A stretch of 64,000 nt of DNA, taken from the NCBI GenBank assembly GCA_964653285.1, contig CAZZEX010000007.1, forward strand, positions 1 through 64,000. The letters are read 5' to 3'. Both the position numbers and the translations under genes were made by a program. Position 1 is the first letter of the stretch. The number at the start of each line of letters is the position of its first letter. This document shows positions 1-8,623 of the stretch, one piece after another. The notes beneath the pieces are model-generated. The model ran no database searches. It saw only the letters and a program-made list of their open reading frames with translations, and had not been told where the DNA came from. This stretch comes from CAZZEX01 sp964653285. GTDB taxonomy: Bacteria > Chloroflexota > Anaerolineae > B4-G1.

Positions 1-2
1 AG

Positions 3-1916
3 TTCGGCACCGGCGCGGTCAAGGTCACCCCCGCCCACGACCCCACCGACAACGAAATTGGCATCCGTCACGGCCTAGAGGCCCCTAACGTGATGACCGA
101 CACGGCGCAGATGAACGAGTTGGCTGGTCCCTACGCCGGGCAGGACCGGTTCGAATGCCGCCGCAACATCGTCGCCGACTTCGAGAAGGAAGGGCTACTC
201 GTCAAGGTCGAGCCCTACTTCCACGCCGTGGGCACCTGCGAGCGCTGCCATACCGACATTGAGCCCCGCATCTCCACCCAATGGTTCGTGCACACCAAGC
301 CCCTGGCCGAGGCGGCGATGCAGGCCGTGCATGACAGGCGCACCGTCATCGTGCCGGAGCGGGAGGAGCGACGCTTTTTCCATTGGATGGAGAACATTCG
401 CGACTGGTGCATCTCACGCCAACTGTGGTGGGGCCACCGCATCCCGGTCTGGTACTGCGACGACTGCGGCGATCAGACCTGCGAAACGGACGATCCCACC
501 GTCTGCGCCCACTGCGGAAGTTCCAACATCCACCAGGACGAGGACGTGCTCGACACCTGGTTCTCCTCCGGCCTGTGGCCCTTCTCCACCCTTGGCTGGC
601 CGGACACGGACGCGCCCGACTACTGCCGCTACTACCCCACCGATGTGCGTGAGACCGGCTACGACATCCTGTTCTTCTGGGTGGCAAGGGAGATGATGCT
701 GGGCATCGAGATGACCGGCCAGACCCCCTTCGCCACCGTTTACCTGCACGGGCTGGTGCGCAACGAGGAAGGCAGGAAAATCAGCAAGTCAATGGAGAAC
801 ATTGACGAGTATGACCCGCTGAACATCATCGGGAAGTACGGCAGCGACGCGCTTCGTTACACCCTGCTGACCAGTTCCACGCCGGGCCTGGACATGAACC
901 TCGATCCGCGCCGTCTGGAAGGGGCGCGCAACTTCACCAACAAGATCTGGCAGGCAGCCCGTTTCGTCCTCAGCAATCTGGAAGACGGCCTGACCCCTCT
1001 GGCCTTGCTTCCTGCTTCCTGCTTCCTGCTTCCTGACCGCTGGATCCTCTCACACCTCAACCGCCTCATCCAGAACGTGACACGCCTTTTCGAGAGCTAC
1101 CAATACGGCGAGGCCGGCCGCCAGATCCACGACTTCCTGTGGGGGGAGTACTGCGACTGGTACATTGAGGCCAGCAAGGCGCGCCTCTACGAGCCTTCGA
1201 CAGGCTCAGGCCGTTGCGAGACGGCGGACAGGGCTGTCCCACAGGCCGTCCTGCTCCACGTGCTGGAGACATCGCTACGGCTGCTGCACCCCTTCATGCC
1301 CTTCGTCACCGAGGCGATCTGGCAGGCGCTGCCCCACCTCCTCCCTACCCCCCCCTCCCAGGGGGGGGCTGGGGGGGGTGAGGCGCTGATAATGGCCCGC
1401 TGGCCGCAGCCGGATGCTGCCCTCCTGGACGACGAAGCCGAGGAGCAGATGGAATTGGCGACGGCCCTCATCCGAGGCATCCGCAACCGGCGGGCCGAGT
1501 ACGACGTGACTCCCGGCAAGCGCATCCCGGCCCTCATCGCGGCGGGTGATGCTTCCGGGTGGCTGGAGGAACAGCGTGCACTCCTGTGCACCCTGGCCAA
1601 ACTCGACCCGGCGCAACTGACCATCCAACCCACGGCGGAGCCGCCAGCCCAGGCTGCCACCATCGTCGTCGGTGATATCGTCTGCTACCTGCCGCTGGCC
1701 GCGCTGGTGGACCTGGAGGTAGAGCGGGAGCGGCTATCGTCGGAGTTGGCCAGGATTGAGCCCCGCATCGCCCGCAGCGAGAATCTGCTGGCGGGGGAAT
1801 TCGCGCAGAAGGCCCCCGCGCACGTCGTCCAGCGGGAACGGGATAAACTGGCCGACCTGCAAACCGAACAGGCGAAACTGGAGAAGCGGCTGGCAGCGTT
1901 GGAGCAATCGGCATAG
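3..1916 (+). CDS. valS: Valyl-tRNA synthetase, 3' part (5' end outside window)
   Basis: Class I aminoacyl-tRNA synthetase that charges tRNA-Val. The open frame runs in from the left edge and begins with the ValRS motif GTGAVKVTPAHDPTD; about 637 residues are present of a family length near 880, so the N-terminus and HIGH motif are missing. Seen: a CPAHC-like zinc pair (CERCHTDIEPR), the KMSKS loop as KISKS (GRKISKSMEN), an anticodon-binding domain (FCNKIW-like FTNKIWQAARF) and the typical C-terminal coiled coil rich in E, R, K and L. Three low-complexity or palindromic inserts interrupt the conserved frame near 1007-1034, 1191-1210 and 1339-1382 (see findings). A hairpin at 2053-2087 probably ends the transcript. 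Assignment is very secure. Confidence 0.97.
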   Translation, partial: FGTGAVKVTPAHDPTDNEIGIRHGLEAPNVMTDTAQMNELAGPYAGQDRFECRRNIVADFEKEGLLVKVEPYFHAVGTCERCHTDIEPRISTQWFVHTKPLAEAAMQAVHDRRTVIVPEREERRFFHWMENIRDWCISRQLWWGHRIPVWYCDDCGDQTCETDDPTVCAHCGSSNIHQDEDVLDTWFSSGLWPFSTLGWPDTDAPDYCRYYPTDVRETGYDILFFWVAREMMLGIEMTGQTPFATVYLHGLVRNEEGRKISKSMENIDEYDPLNIIGKYGSDALRYTLLTSSTPGLDMNLDPRRLEGARNFTNKIWQAARFVLSNLEDGLTPLALLPASCFLLPDRWILSHLNRLIQNVTRLFESYQYGEAGRQIHDFLWGEYCDWYIEASKARLYEPSTGSGRCETADRAVPQAVLLHVLETSLRLLHPFMPFVTEAIWQALPHLLPTPPSQGGAGGGEALIMARWPQPDAALLDDEAEEQMELATALIRGIRNRRAEYDVTPGKRIPALIAAGDASGWLEEQRALLCTLAKLDPAQLTIQPTAEPPAQAATIVVGDIVCYLPLAALVDLEVERERLSSELARIEPRIARSENLLAGEFAQKAPAHVVQRERDKLADLQTEQAKLEKRLAALEQSA

Positions 1917-2052
1917 TGAAATCTGGCAAAATGAGGCGAGAACTGGCCATTTGACCTAACATATGGCGTGTTTTTTACAAAGCCGGTCACCAGGGGTTGG
2001 AATGATTGCTTTCTTGTGAGTCCCCCACCGCAGACCAGGGTAAGAAGCCCAC

Positions 2053-2088
2053 AAACATCCAAGTTCTAGCAGACTTCGGATGTTTTTG
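2053..2088 (+). terminator. Hairpin after valS, probable terminator
   Basis: The arms AAACATCC-AAGT (2053-2064) and ACTT-C-GGATGTTT (2073-2085) pair around an 8-base loop, followed by a short T run. It sits between the valS stop and the next promoter. The T tail is short, so termination strength is uncertain. Confidence 0.5.
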
Positions 2089-2091
2089 CGC

Positions 2092-2120
2092 TTGGCTTGT
2101 AACACCAAGTGTGATATAGT
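2092..2120 (+). promoter_or_regulatory. Sigma-70 type promoter for the carboxyltransferase gene
   Basis: TTGGCT (2092-2097), a 17-base spacer and TATAGT (2115-2120). It directs transcription toward the gene starting at 2163, which has its own GGAGG ribosome-binding site. Judged by eye against the consensus. Confidence 0.6.
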
Positions 2121-2162
2121 ACTGAGGTCGGCGAAACCAACGACTGTGAATGGAGGCTCACT

Positions 2163-3713
2163 ATGCCCGTTGACCCCAGAATCGAAGAACTACGCCACAT
2201 GCGCAAGCAGGCCCGGCTGGGTGGCGGCCAGGACCGCATTGACCGCCAGCACGCCCGGGGTAAGATGACCGCCCGCGAGCGGGTGGATAAACTGCTCGAC
2301 CCTGGCTCTTTCCGCGAACTGGACACGTTCGTCACCCACCGCGCCACCGGCTTCGGCGTGGAGAAACGGAGATACCTGGGCGATTCCGTCGTCACCGGCT
2401 GGGGCACGATCAACGGACGGTTGGTCTACGTCTTTTCCCAGGACTTCACCGTCTTCGGGGGCAGCCTCTCCGAGGTTCACGCCGAGAAAGTGTGCAAGAT
2501 TATGGACCTGGCGATGAAGAACGGCGCCCCCGTCATCGGCCTCAACGACTCCGGCGGTGCTCGCATCCAGGAGGGGGTCGTCTCCCTGGCCGGATACGCC
2601 TACATCTTCCTGCGCAACGTCCTGGCCTCTGGCGTCATCCCGCAGATTTCGGCCATCCTCGGCCCCTGCGCTGGCGGCGCGGTCTATTCCCCGGCCATGA
2701 CCGACTTCACCCTGATGACCAAGGAGACCAGCCACATGTTCATCACCGGCCCGGAGGTCATCAAGGCGGTCACCCACGAGGAGGTGACCTTCGAGGAACT
2801 GGGCGGGGCGATGACCCACGCCTCCAAGAGCGGCGTGGCCCACTTCGCCGCCGAGAACGAGGAGCACTGCCTGGCCCTCGTTCGCCAACTCCTCAGTTAC
2901 ATCCCGCAGAACAACCTGGAGGACCCACCTTTCGTCCCCACCGCCGACCCCGAGGACCGGATGGACGAGGAATTGAAGATCATCATCCCCGACAACCCGA
3001 TGAAGCCCTACGACATGAAAGACATCATTCGTCACGTGGTGGACAATGGTCAGTTCCTGGAGGTCCACGAACACTGGGCGCAGAACATCGTCGTCGGCTT
3101 TGCCCGGGTGGGTGGCTTCTCCGTCGGCATCATCGCTCAGCAACCACTGATCCTGGCCGGCGTGCTGGATATCAACGCCTCCCGGAAAGGCGCTCGTTTC
3201 GTCCGCTTCTGCGACGCCTTCAACATCCCCATCGTCACCTTCGAGGACGTGCCGGGCTTCCTGCCTGGTGTGGAGCAAGAGCACGGCGGCATCATCCTCA
3301 ACGGGGCCAAACTCCTGTACGCCTACTGCGAGGCCACCGTCCCCAAGGTTACGATCATCACCCGCAAGGCCTACGGCGGAGCCTACGACGTGATGAGTTC
3401 CAAGCACATCCGGGGCGACATCTCCTACGCCTGGCCCACGGCGGAGATCGCCGTGATGGGGCCGGAGGGAGCGGTCAACATCATCTTCCGCAAAGAAATC
3501 GCCGCCGCTGAGGACCCGGAGGCGGAGCAAGCGCGGCTGGTACAGGAATACCGGGAGCAGTTCGCCAACCCCTACGTCGCCGCCGCGCGGGGCTACGTGG
3601 ACGATGTCATTGAGCCCCAGGAGACCCGCCTCCGTCTCATCGAGGCGCTGAAGATGCTGCAGAACAAGCGAGATACGAACCCGCCGAAGAAGCATGGGAA
3701 TATTCCATTGTGA
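2163..3713 (+). CDS. Acyl-CoA carboxyltransferase subunit (PccB/MmdA/12S family)
   Basis: Biotin-dependent carboxyltransferase that moves CO2 between carboxybiotin and an acyl-CoA, most likely propionyl-/methylmalonyl-CoA. At 516 aa it is the usual length. N-terminal half: TARERVDKLLDPGSF and GGSLSEVHAEKV; acyl-CoA oxyanion-hole glycines in DSGGARIQEGV and GPCAGGAVYSPA. C-terminal half: ASRKGARFVRFCDAFNIPIVTFEDVPGF and the biotin-site glycines in RKAYGGAYDVM. The start follows GGAGG at good spacing. The 5S-like subunit and biotin carrier lie 5.7 kb downstream (9451-11453), which points to a transcarboxylase or decarboxylase rather than a two-gene carboxylase; no biotin carboxylase is in the window. 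The methylmalonyl-CoA epimerase at 47871 supports this substrate. Confidence 0.93.
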   Translation: MPVDPRIEELRHMRKQARLGGGQDRIDRQHARGKMTARERVDKLLDPGSFRELDTFVTHRATGFGVEKRRYLGDSVVTGWGTINGRLVYVFSQDFTVFGGSLSEVHAEKVCKIMDLAMKNGAPVIGLNDSGGARIQEGVVSLAGYAYIFLRNVLASGVIPQISAILGPCAGGAVYSPAMTDFTLMTKETSHMFITGPEVIKAVTHEEVTFEELGGAMTHASKSGVAHFAAENEEHCLALVRQLLSYIPQNNLEDPPFVPTADPEDRMDEELKIIIPDNPMKPYDMKDIIRHVVDNGQFLEVHEHWAQNIVVGFARVGGFSVGIIAQQPLILAGVLDINASRKGARFVRFCDAFNIPIVTFEDVPGFLPGVEQEHGGIILNGAKLLYAYCEATVPKVTIITRKAYGGAYDVMSSKHIRGDISYAWPTAEIAVMGPEGAVNIIFRKEIAAAEDPEAEQARLVQEYREQFANPYVAAARGYVDDVIEPQETRLRLIEALKMLQNKRDTNPPKKHGNIPL

Positions 3714-3741
3714 ATGAACAATGAACAATGACCAATGAACA
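3714..3741. repeat. Short imperfect AATGAACA/AATGACCA word repeat
   Basis: Immediately after the carboxyltransferase stop, four near-copies of a 7-8 base word (AATGAAC, AATGAAC, AATGACC, AATGAAC) stand in tandem. Similar ATTGGTCATT text recurs upstream of recD2 (57959-57992). Confidence 0.6.
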
Positions 3742-3806
3742 AACCAACCGCATCTGGGAAGCACGTAACTGCCCCCTTTGATCCAAATATCTGAAGGAAG
3801 AACGAG

Positions 3807-6800
3807 ATGACCGAGAAGCAAGCGACACGAAACAATCTGCCACGTGTGCCTGATACCGGTGTCGTTGGCCGGGAGCAGGAACTGGCCGAGATCATCAAGG
3901 CGTTGTTGGACCCCGACATCCCCATCGTCACCCTGGTGGGGCCGGCCGGTGTAGGCAAAACGGCACTGGCCTTGGCCGTTGCCCACCACCTGCGGGAACA
4001 AGGCGAGTTCCTCGGCGGGATAGTCTGGCTTAACGCCAGCACGGTCCAGTCGCTTGACGACGTGTGGGAGACGATTCGGCAAGTGCTTGATCTACCGAGC
4101 CCCCAGGCAGCCCGGCGGCATCTGCGCGAACGTCCAACCTTGCTGGTTCTCGATGGTTTTAACGAGGCTGTTCCGCAACATAGGATGGAGATGCTGGCCT
4201 TCCTTGATCACTTGCCCCATCCCAACAAAGCGCTGGTAACGAGTAGGGAGCGGGTGGAACTGCGAGGCAAGGAACGAGTCTTTACGATTGGCCCTCTGAG
4301 CGAAGAGGATGCGGTTCGGCTCCTAATGGAGCTTGCTCCCTATTATGGTGTGGAAGTATCGGCAGAAGATGCTGGTGAGATTGGTCGGATGCTTGGTGGT
4401 ATTCCCTCAGCCATCCGCTGGGTATTGAGTGTTTATCAGGGAAAACACATGTCACTGGAATCTCTCAGACAATACCTTGCTGAAGGACTGGCAGAACCGA
4501 GCATCAAGACTTCGCTGCGTCTCTCTTATGAGCGGTTGTCTGAAGATGGAAGGAAGTTATTTCGTCGCCTGGCGGTCTTCGCTGCTGCGGTGGGCGAGAG
4601 GACTATTGAGCACGTTTGTCAGGTAGAAAACTGGGAAGGGGCATTGAGGCAACTGACGCGTCTATCGCTGGTGGACGTGCAGGGTGATCGCTATCGCATG
4701 CATCCCGTGGTGCGTCAATACGCACTAGCTCGATTAGAAGAGGCAGGAGAGCGATTTGATTCCGAGAAGCGGGTGGCCGAATACTTCCGTGACTACGCCG
4801 GATTCCACAGACTAGGAGTGGATACGGCTGCGCTGACCCGTCAAGTCCGCGAACTACCCGGTGATCAACTGGATGGCTGGCTGCTGTCACGCCTGCCAGA
4901 ACAGATGCGCGAGCGGTACACCGGACTGTCCCAAGCGGAGAAGGAGAACCTGGCCATATCAGTGGCTGTGGCCCAGGCCCGCGCCCCTCTGGAGGCGGAG
5001 CGCGCCAACATCGGCGCGGCGATTGAGTGGGCGGCGGAGGCGGGAGAACACAGGCTGGTGCGGGAACTGGTGGACGCAGTGGAGCCCTTCCTGACCACCG
5101 CTGGTTACTGGCGTGACCTGATGCAGTATGAGCGGCTGGCCCTGGCGGCGGCCCGCGCCGAGGGGAATGAGCGGGCCGTGGCAGTGTGGGCGCACAACTT
5201 GGCAGTGACGCTGGATGGTCTGGGGAGGAAAGCAGAGGCGGAGACGCTATACTCGGAGAGCCTGGAGACCTCTGAGCAACTGGGCGACCGGGCGGGGGTG
5301 GCGCAGAGCCTGCACAACATCGGTGCGATGCGCCAAGCGCGGGGCGACTACGAGGCGGCGCTAGACTACTACCGCCGCAGCTTGGAGATCAAAGAGCAAC
5401 TGGGCGACCGGGTGGGGGTGGCGCAGAGCCTGCACCAGATCGGGATGGTGCACCAGTATCGGGGCGACTACGACGCGGCGCTCGCCCACTACCGGCAAGC
5501 AGGGGCCGGGTTCGAGGAACTAGGGGCCAGGCGGGAGCAGGCCGCCGTGCTGCACCAGATTGGGACGGTGCACCAGGCGCGGGGCGACTACGACGCGGCG
5601 CTGGCCCACTACCGCCGCAGCCTGGAGATGGCCGAGCAACTGGGCGACCGGGCGGGGCTGGCGTCGAGCCTGCACCAGATTGGGATGGTGCACCAGGCGC
5701 GGGGCGACTACGATGCGGCGCTGGAGCACTACCGCCGCAGCCTAGAGATAGCCGAGCAACTGGGCAACTGGGCGGGGGTGGCGAAGAGCCTGCACAACAT
5801 CGGTACGGTGCATCAGGCGCGGGGCGACTACGGCGCGGCGCTGGACCACTACCGCCGCAGCCTGGAGATCCTTGAGCAACTGGGCGACAGGTCAGGTGTG
5901 GCAGCAAGTTTGCACCAGTTGGGGGTGTCGGCCCAGGCCACCGGGGACTATGCCGAGGCTCGCCGTTTCTACGCTGAAAGCCTGCACATCAAGGAACAAC
6001 TGGACGACAAGTCAGGTGTGGCAACAAATCTGCACCAGTTGGGGGTGTTAGCTCAGGCTACGGGAGACTACTCCGAAGCCCGCCGCTTTTACACTGAAAG
6101 CCTACGCATCGCCGAGGAGCTGAGCGACAAGAACGGCATCGCTTTGACTTTAGGCCAACTCGGACAACTGGCCGAGGACGAGGGAGACTACCGAACAGCC
6201 TTGCAGTTGTGGACTCGTGCTTTAGTTATCTTTGATGAGCTCCGTTCGCCTAATCGGAGACTTGTTACAAGCTGGATGGCGCGGCTACGTGAAAAAGTCG
6301 GCGAGGTAGAATTCTGGGAAATCCTGCAAGCGGGCATAGAAGTCTCGCCGGAAACTCTGAGGCCTGACATCGAAAAGCCTACTAACTGGGTTGTATATTT
6401 CGTCAATTTGGCGGCCTATCACGAACAACAAGAAGATTGGCGGGCCGCGGCCAATACTTACCGGCAGGCTCAGGGGTTCATTAACCTGAGGGAGGCAACC
6501 GCCGATGACCGCCATCGCTATGCCGAGATCAGCCATCGCCTGGGTGTCTGCTTACGCCTCGATGAACAGCAGGGACCGGCCGTTGAGCAGGAGGAGGAGG
6601 CCTTCCGCCGATTCAAGGAATTGCGTGACTTCCACGGCCAGGGGCGGGCCTACCTGGAGATCGCCCGCGCCTACCAGGCGATGAACAGTTATGACCTGGC
6701 CGTGCTTTACTACCGTGACGCTTACCGCCTTTTCCGGCGGGCTGGTGACGTGACGCTGGCCGCCACGGCTAAAGAGGAATTGGGCAACCTGGAATATTAC

Positions 6801-6923
6801 CTGCGCATCCTCAAACCCGCGACGGCCGACTGGGAGGAGGCAGCCCGTCTCTACGAACAGGCCGGTCGGCCAGGTAAAGTCGCCATCATTCGCCAGAACC
6901 TGGCCCAGGTTCAGGCTGGCTGA
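3807..6923 (+). CDS. STAND (NB-ARC-like) ATPase with C-terminal TPR array
   Basis: 1038-aa signal-transduction ATPase of the STAND class. Residues 17-330: VGREQEL entry motif, Walker A GPAGVGKT (45-52), Walker B LLVLDGFNE near residue 115 and a winged-helix part around 230-290. Residues about 330-480 form a helical linker; from about 490 to 810 there are eight 40-residue TPR units (A..LHQIGMVHQARGDYDAAL..YRRSLEI). The C-terminal 200 residues look like diverged TPRs. No effector or DNA-binding domain is visible at the N-terminus, so the output is unknown; partner proteins may supply it. The N-terminal third is visibly less GC-rich than the TPR part. The start follows AAGGAAG. It is followed after 31 bases by another ATPase gene, probably cotranscribed. 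Family is secure, function is not. Confidence 0.85.
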   Translation: MTEKQATRNNLPRVPDTGVVGREQELAEIIKALLDPDIPIVTLVGPAGVGKTALALAVAHHLREQGEFLGGIVWLNASTVQSLDDVWETIRQVLDLPSPQAARRHLRERPTLLVLDGFNEAVPQHRMEMLAFLDHLPHPNKALVTSRERVELRGKERVFTIGPLSEEDAVRLLMELAPYYGVEVSAEDAGEIGRMLGGIPSAIRWVLSVYQGKHMSLESLRQYLAEGLAEPSIKTSLRLSYERLSEDGRKLFRRLAVFAAAVGERTIEHVCQVENWEGALRQLTRLSLVDVQGDRYRMHPVVRQYALARLEEAGERFDSEKRVAEYFRDYAGFHRLGVDTAALTRQVRELPGDQLDGWLLSRLPEQMRERYTGLSQAEKENLAISVAVAQARAPLEAERANIGAAIEWAAEAGEHRLVRELVDAVEPFLTTAGYWRDLMQYERLALAAARAEGNERAVAVWAHNLAVTLDGLGRKAEAETLYSESLETSEQLGDRAGVAQSLHNIGAMRQARGDYEAALDYYRRSLEIKEQLGDRVGVAQSLHQIGMVHQYRGDYDAALAHYRQAGAGFEELGARREQAAVLHQIGTVHQARGDYDAALAHYRRSLEMAEQLGDRAGLASSLHQIGMVHQARGDYDAALEHYRRSLEIAEQLGNWAGVAKSLHNIGTVHQARGDYGAALDHYRRSLEILEQLGDRSGVAASLHQLGVSAQATGDYAEARRFYAESLHIKEQLDDKSGVATNLHQLGVLAQATGDYSEARRFYTESLRIAEELSDKNGIALTLGQLGQLAEDEGDYRTALQLWTRALVIFDELRSPNRRLVTSWMARLREKVGEVEFWEILQAGIEVSPETLRPDIEKPTNWVVYFVNLAAYHEQQEDWRAAANTYRQAQGFINLREATADDRHRYAEISHRLGVCLRLDEQQGPAVEQEEEAFRRFKELRDFHGQGRAYLEIARAYQAMNSYDLAVLYYRDAYRLFRRAGDVTLAATAKEELGNLEYYLRILKPATADWEEAARLYEQAGRPGKVAIIRQNLAQVQAG
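5281..6240 (+). repeat. Eight tandem 120-bp units encoding TPR motifs
   Basis: The period is exactly 120 bp (40 codons). The first five units (5281-5880) are close to identical at DNA level, sharing blocks such as GCGCGGGGCGACTACGA; those from 5881 on are more diverged. The similarity at synonymous sites suggests recent duplication or gene conversion. Confidence 0.9.
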
Positions 6924-6954
6924 AGACTACAGACGCTTGATATGGAGGTACACG

Positions 6955-8259
6955 ATGCCCGAGGGAAATGAACTGCTCAAATTCGCCGCCGCAAAGGAGC
7001 GGTGGGGCTGGAAAGATACGCCCCCTTTCCGCGTCGAACCGCCCATTGAGGACGCCAGACAACTGGCCCGCCTCTTCACCGGCCGCCAGGCCGAACTCAG
7101 CCGTGTTATCCTGCCCCTGTACAACGGCCGCAACCTCCTGGTGCGCGGGATGCTGGGCGTCGGCAAGAGCGCCTTCATCCTGCGGGTGTTACACGAACTG
7201 GATGCCCAGGCTAAGGCGGCTCGGGAGAAAATCCAGCCCATCTACATCTACCACTTCTATGGTGGTACCACTGACGGCTTCTACCGGCTCATTCTTTACG
7301 CCCTGTCCGGCATCCTGGCCGACAAAGACGACGAGGCCAGAGGCATACAGGGTGCCCTGCGGGGTCTGAAGGTGACCGCCGGCCGCTCCAAAGGGGTCAG
7401 TGGGAAGATGGGCGTACACGTCTTCCAGGTAGCCGAAGCGGAAGTAGGCGTCGAGATGGGCCGGGAGACCGGACGTGAGTTTACCCTGGAGAACCCCCAC
7501 TACTTCGTGGACGAATTCCTGAAGCGCGCGACCAAACGTTTCGGGCGGCTGGTCATCGCTGTGGATGACCTGGACAAGGCCCGGCCGGAGAACGTGCGTC
7601 TGGTGCAGACGATGCTTCAAGGGGCCCTGCCCCTGTTGCGCTCCGACAAGTGCGCTTTCATCCTGACCGGCCTCACTCTCCCCCTGGCCCACATGGCTGC
7701 CTTCGATCTCTACGGCTCAATGTTGGGCCTCTTCGATGAGGCAATCCAACTTAACGTCCTCTCCCCCGATGAGTTGCGAACCATTGCCGTCAAGACACTG
7801 AACCTGGTTCGACGGCAGGAGCGAGAGGATGCGTACCCCTTCGACGATGAAGCCATCGCGGAGGCCGCCACCCGCTCCCACGGTATCCCCCGGCTATTCA
7901 ACGTCATCTGCGCCCGCGTGTTGGAACAGGCTGCCCTGCAGGAAACCGAGGTCATTGACAAAGATGCATTTGCTGCCTGTTACGAAGCCGTCCAGATAGG
8001 CGTCAGCGCCGAAGTCACACCTCAAATGCGTTCCGTGCTGACCATCGCTTCCCGGACCCCCGGCGGTTTTTCGTCAGAAATGCCGGATGAGGCGCTGGAC
8101 GAACTGGGCTTCACCACCTTTGTAGAGTTGATGCCCCTTGCCGAGTATCTGGTTGCCAACGATCTGATGATCCGTCAGGAGTACGAGGGTGGCGTGCGTT
8201 ACATCGTCGCCGACCTGGCATCACGAGCAGCAAGTGCTGCACCCAAAAGAGCGGGGTGA
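6955..8259 (+). CDS. AAA/ORC-like P-loop ATPase, function unknown
   Basis: 434-aa ATPase. Walker A GMLGVGKS (65-72) follows a GRQAEL motif that resembles the VGRExEL entry of AAA/STAND ATPases; Walker B is RLVIAVDDLDKA near residue 197-207; sensor-1-like FILTGLT follows. The segment ATRSHGIPRLFNVICARVLEQA resembles the sensor-2/lid region of ExeA/Cdc6-type ATPases. The C-terminal part (about 340-434) looks like a winged helix. I chose ATG 6955 rather than an ATG six codons upstream because GGAGG (6944-6948) lies six bases before it. It follows the STAND-TPR gene by 31 bases, so the two probably work together, possibly as a sensor-ATPase pair. No nuclease, protease or membrane segment is visible. 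Confidence 0.7.
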   Translation: MPEGNELLKFAAAKERWGWKDTPPFRVEPPIEDARQLARLFTGRQAELSRVILPLYNGRNLLVRGMLGVGKSAFILRVLHELDAQAKAAREKIQPIYIYHFYGGTTDGFYRLILYALSGILADKDDEARGIQGALRGLKVTAGRSKGVSGKMGVHVFQVAEAEVGVEMGRETGREFTLENPHYFVDEFLKRATKRFGRLVIAVDDLDKARPENVRLVQTMLQGALPLLRSDKCAFILTGLTLPLAHMAAFDLYGSMLGLFDEAIQLNVLSPDELRTIAVKTLNLVRRQEREDAYPFDDEAIAEAATRSHGIPRLFNVICARVLEQAALQETEVIDKDAFAACYEAVQIGVSAEVTPQMRSVLTIASRTPGGFSSEMPDEALDELGFTTFVELMPLAEYLVANDLMIRQEYEGGVRYIVADLASRAASAAPKRAG

Positions 8260-8272
8260 AAGGGAGGATGCT

Positions 8273-8590
8273 ATGCCTGAGAAAGTCAACATCACCCAGG
8301 TCGCCGCCAGGCTGACGGAGCCGTTCAAGCACATCGTCATCGGGCAGGTGGACGATTACTGTGCCTACATGACCCGCATCAAGGGCGCATACCTCTTCCA
8401 CCAGCACGCCAAGGACGAGATGTACCTGGTGCTGGAGGGGGAAGCCGCCGTTGACTACGCCGACGGGACCAGCATCACCCTGGGTCAGGGGGAGAGCCTG
8501 GTCGTGCGGGCAGGGGAGAAACACCGCTCCCGGTCGGAGAAAGGGGCGCTGGTGTTGATGTTCAAGGCCAGAGATCTCTTTGCAGAGTAG
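8273..8590 (+). CDS. Small cupin-domain protein
   Basis: 105-aa single-domain cupin. The metal-binding motif 1 is HQHAKDEMYLVLEGEAAVDY (His, His, Glu) and motif 2 is VVRAGEKHRSRS (His). Such small cupins often act as sugar/acid isomerases, binding proteins or sensors; substrate cannot be predicted. Start ATG 8273 is preceded by GGGAGG (8261-8266). It is 13 bases downstream of the AAA ATPase and likely in the same transcript. Confidence 0.8.
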   Translation: MPEKVNITQVAARLTEPFKHIVIGQVDDYCAYMTRIKGAYLFHQHAKDEMYLVLEGEAAVDYADGTSITLGQGESLVVRAGEKHRSRSEKGALVLMFKARDLFAE

Positions 8591-8623
8591 AACACAGATC
8601 AGCAGAATTGCACGGAGAGAGCA

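Noticed and set aside
2190..4082. Long minus-strand open frame (630 aa) opposite the carboxyltransferase gene
   Set aside because: It is antisense to a clear PccB-family gene, rich in V, G, D and H, and has no motif or ribosome-binding site; a common artefact of high-GC codon bias.
5281..6240. CRISPR-like repeat array
   Set aside because: The 120-bp units are contiguous, coding TPR motifs with no spacers.
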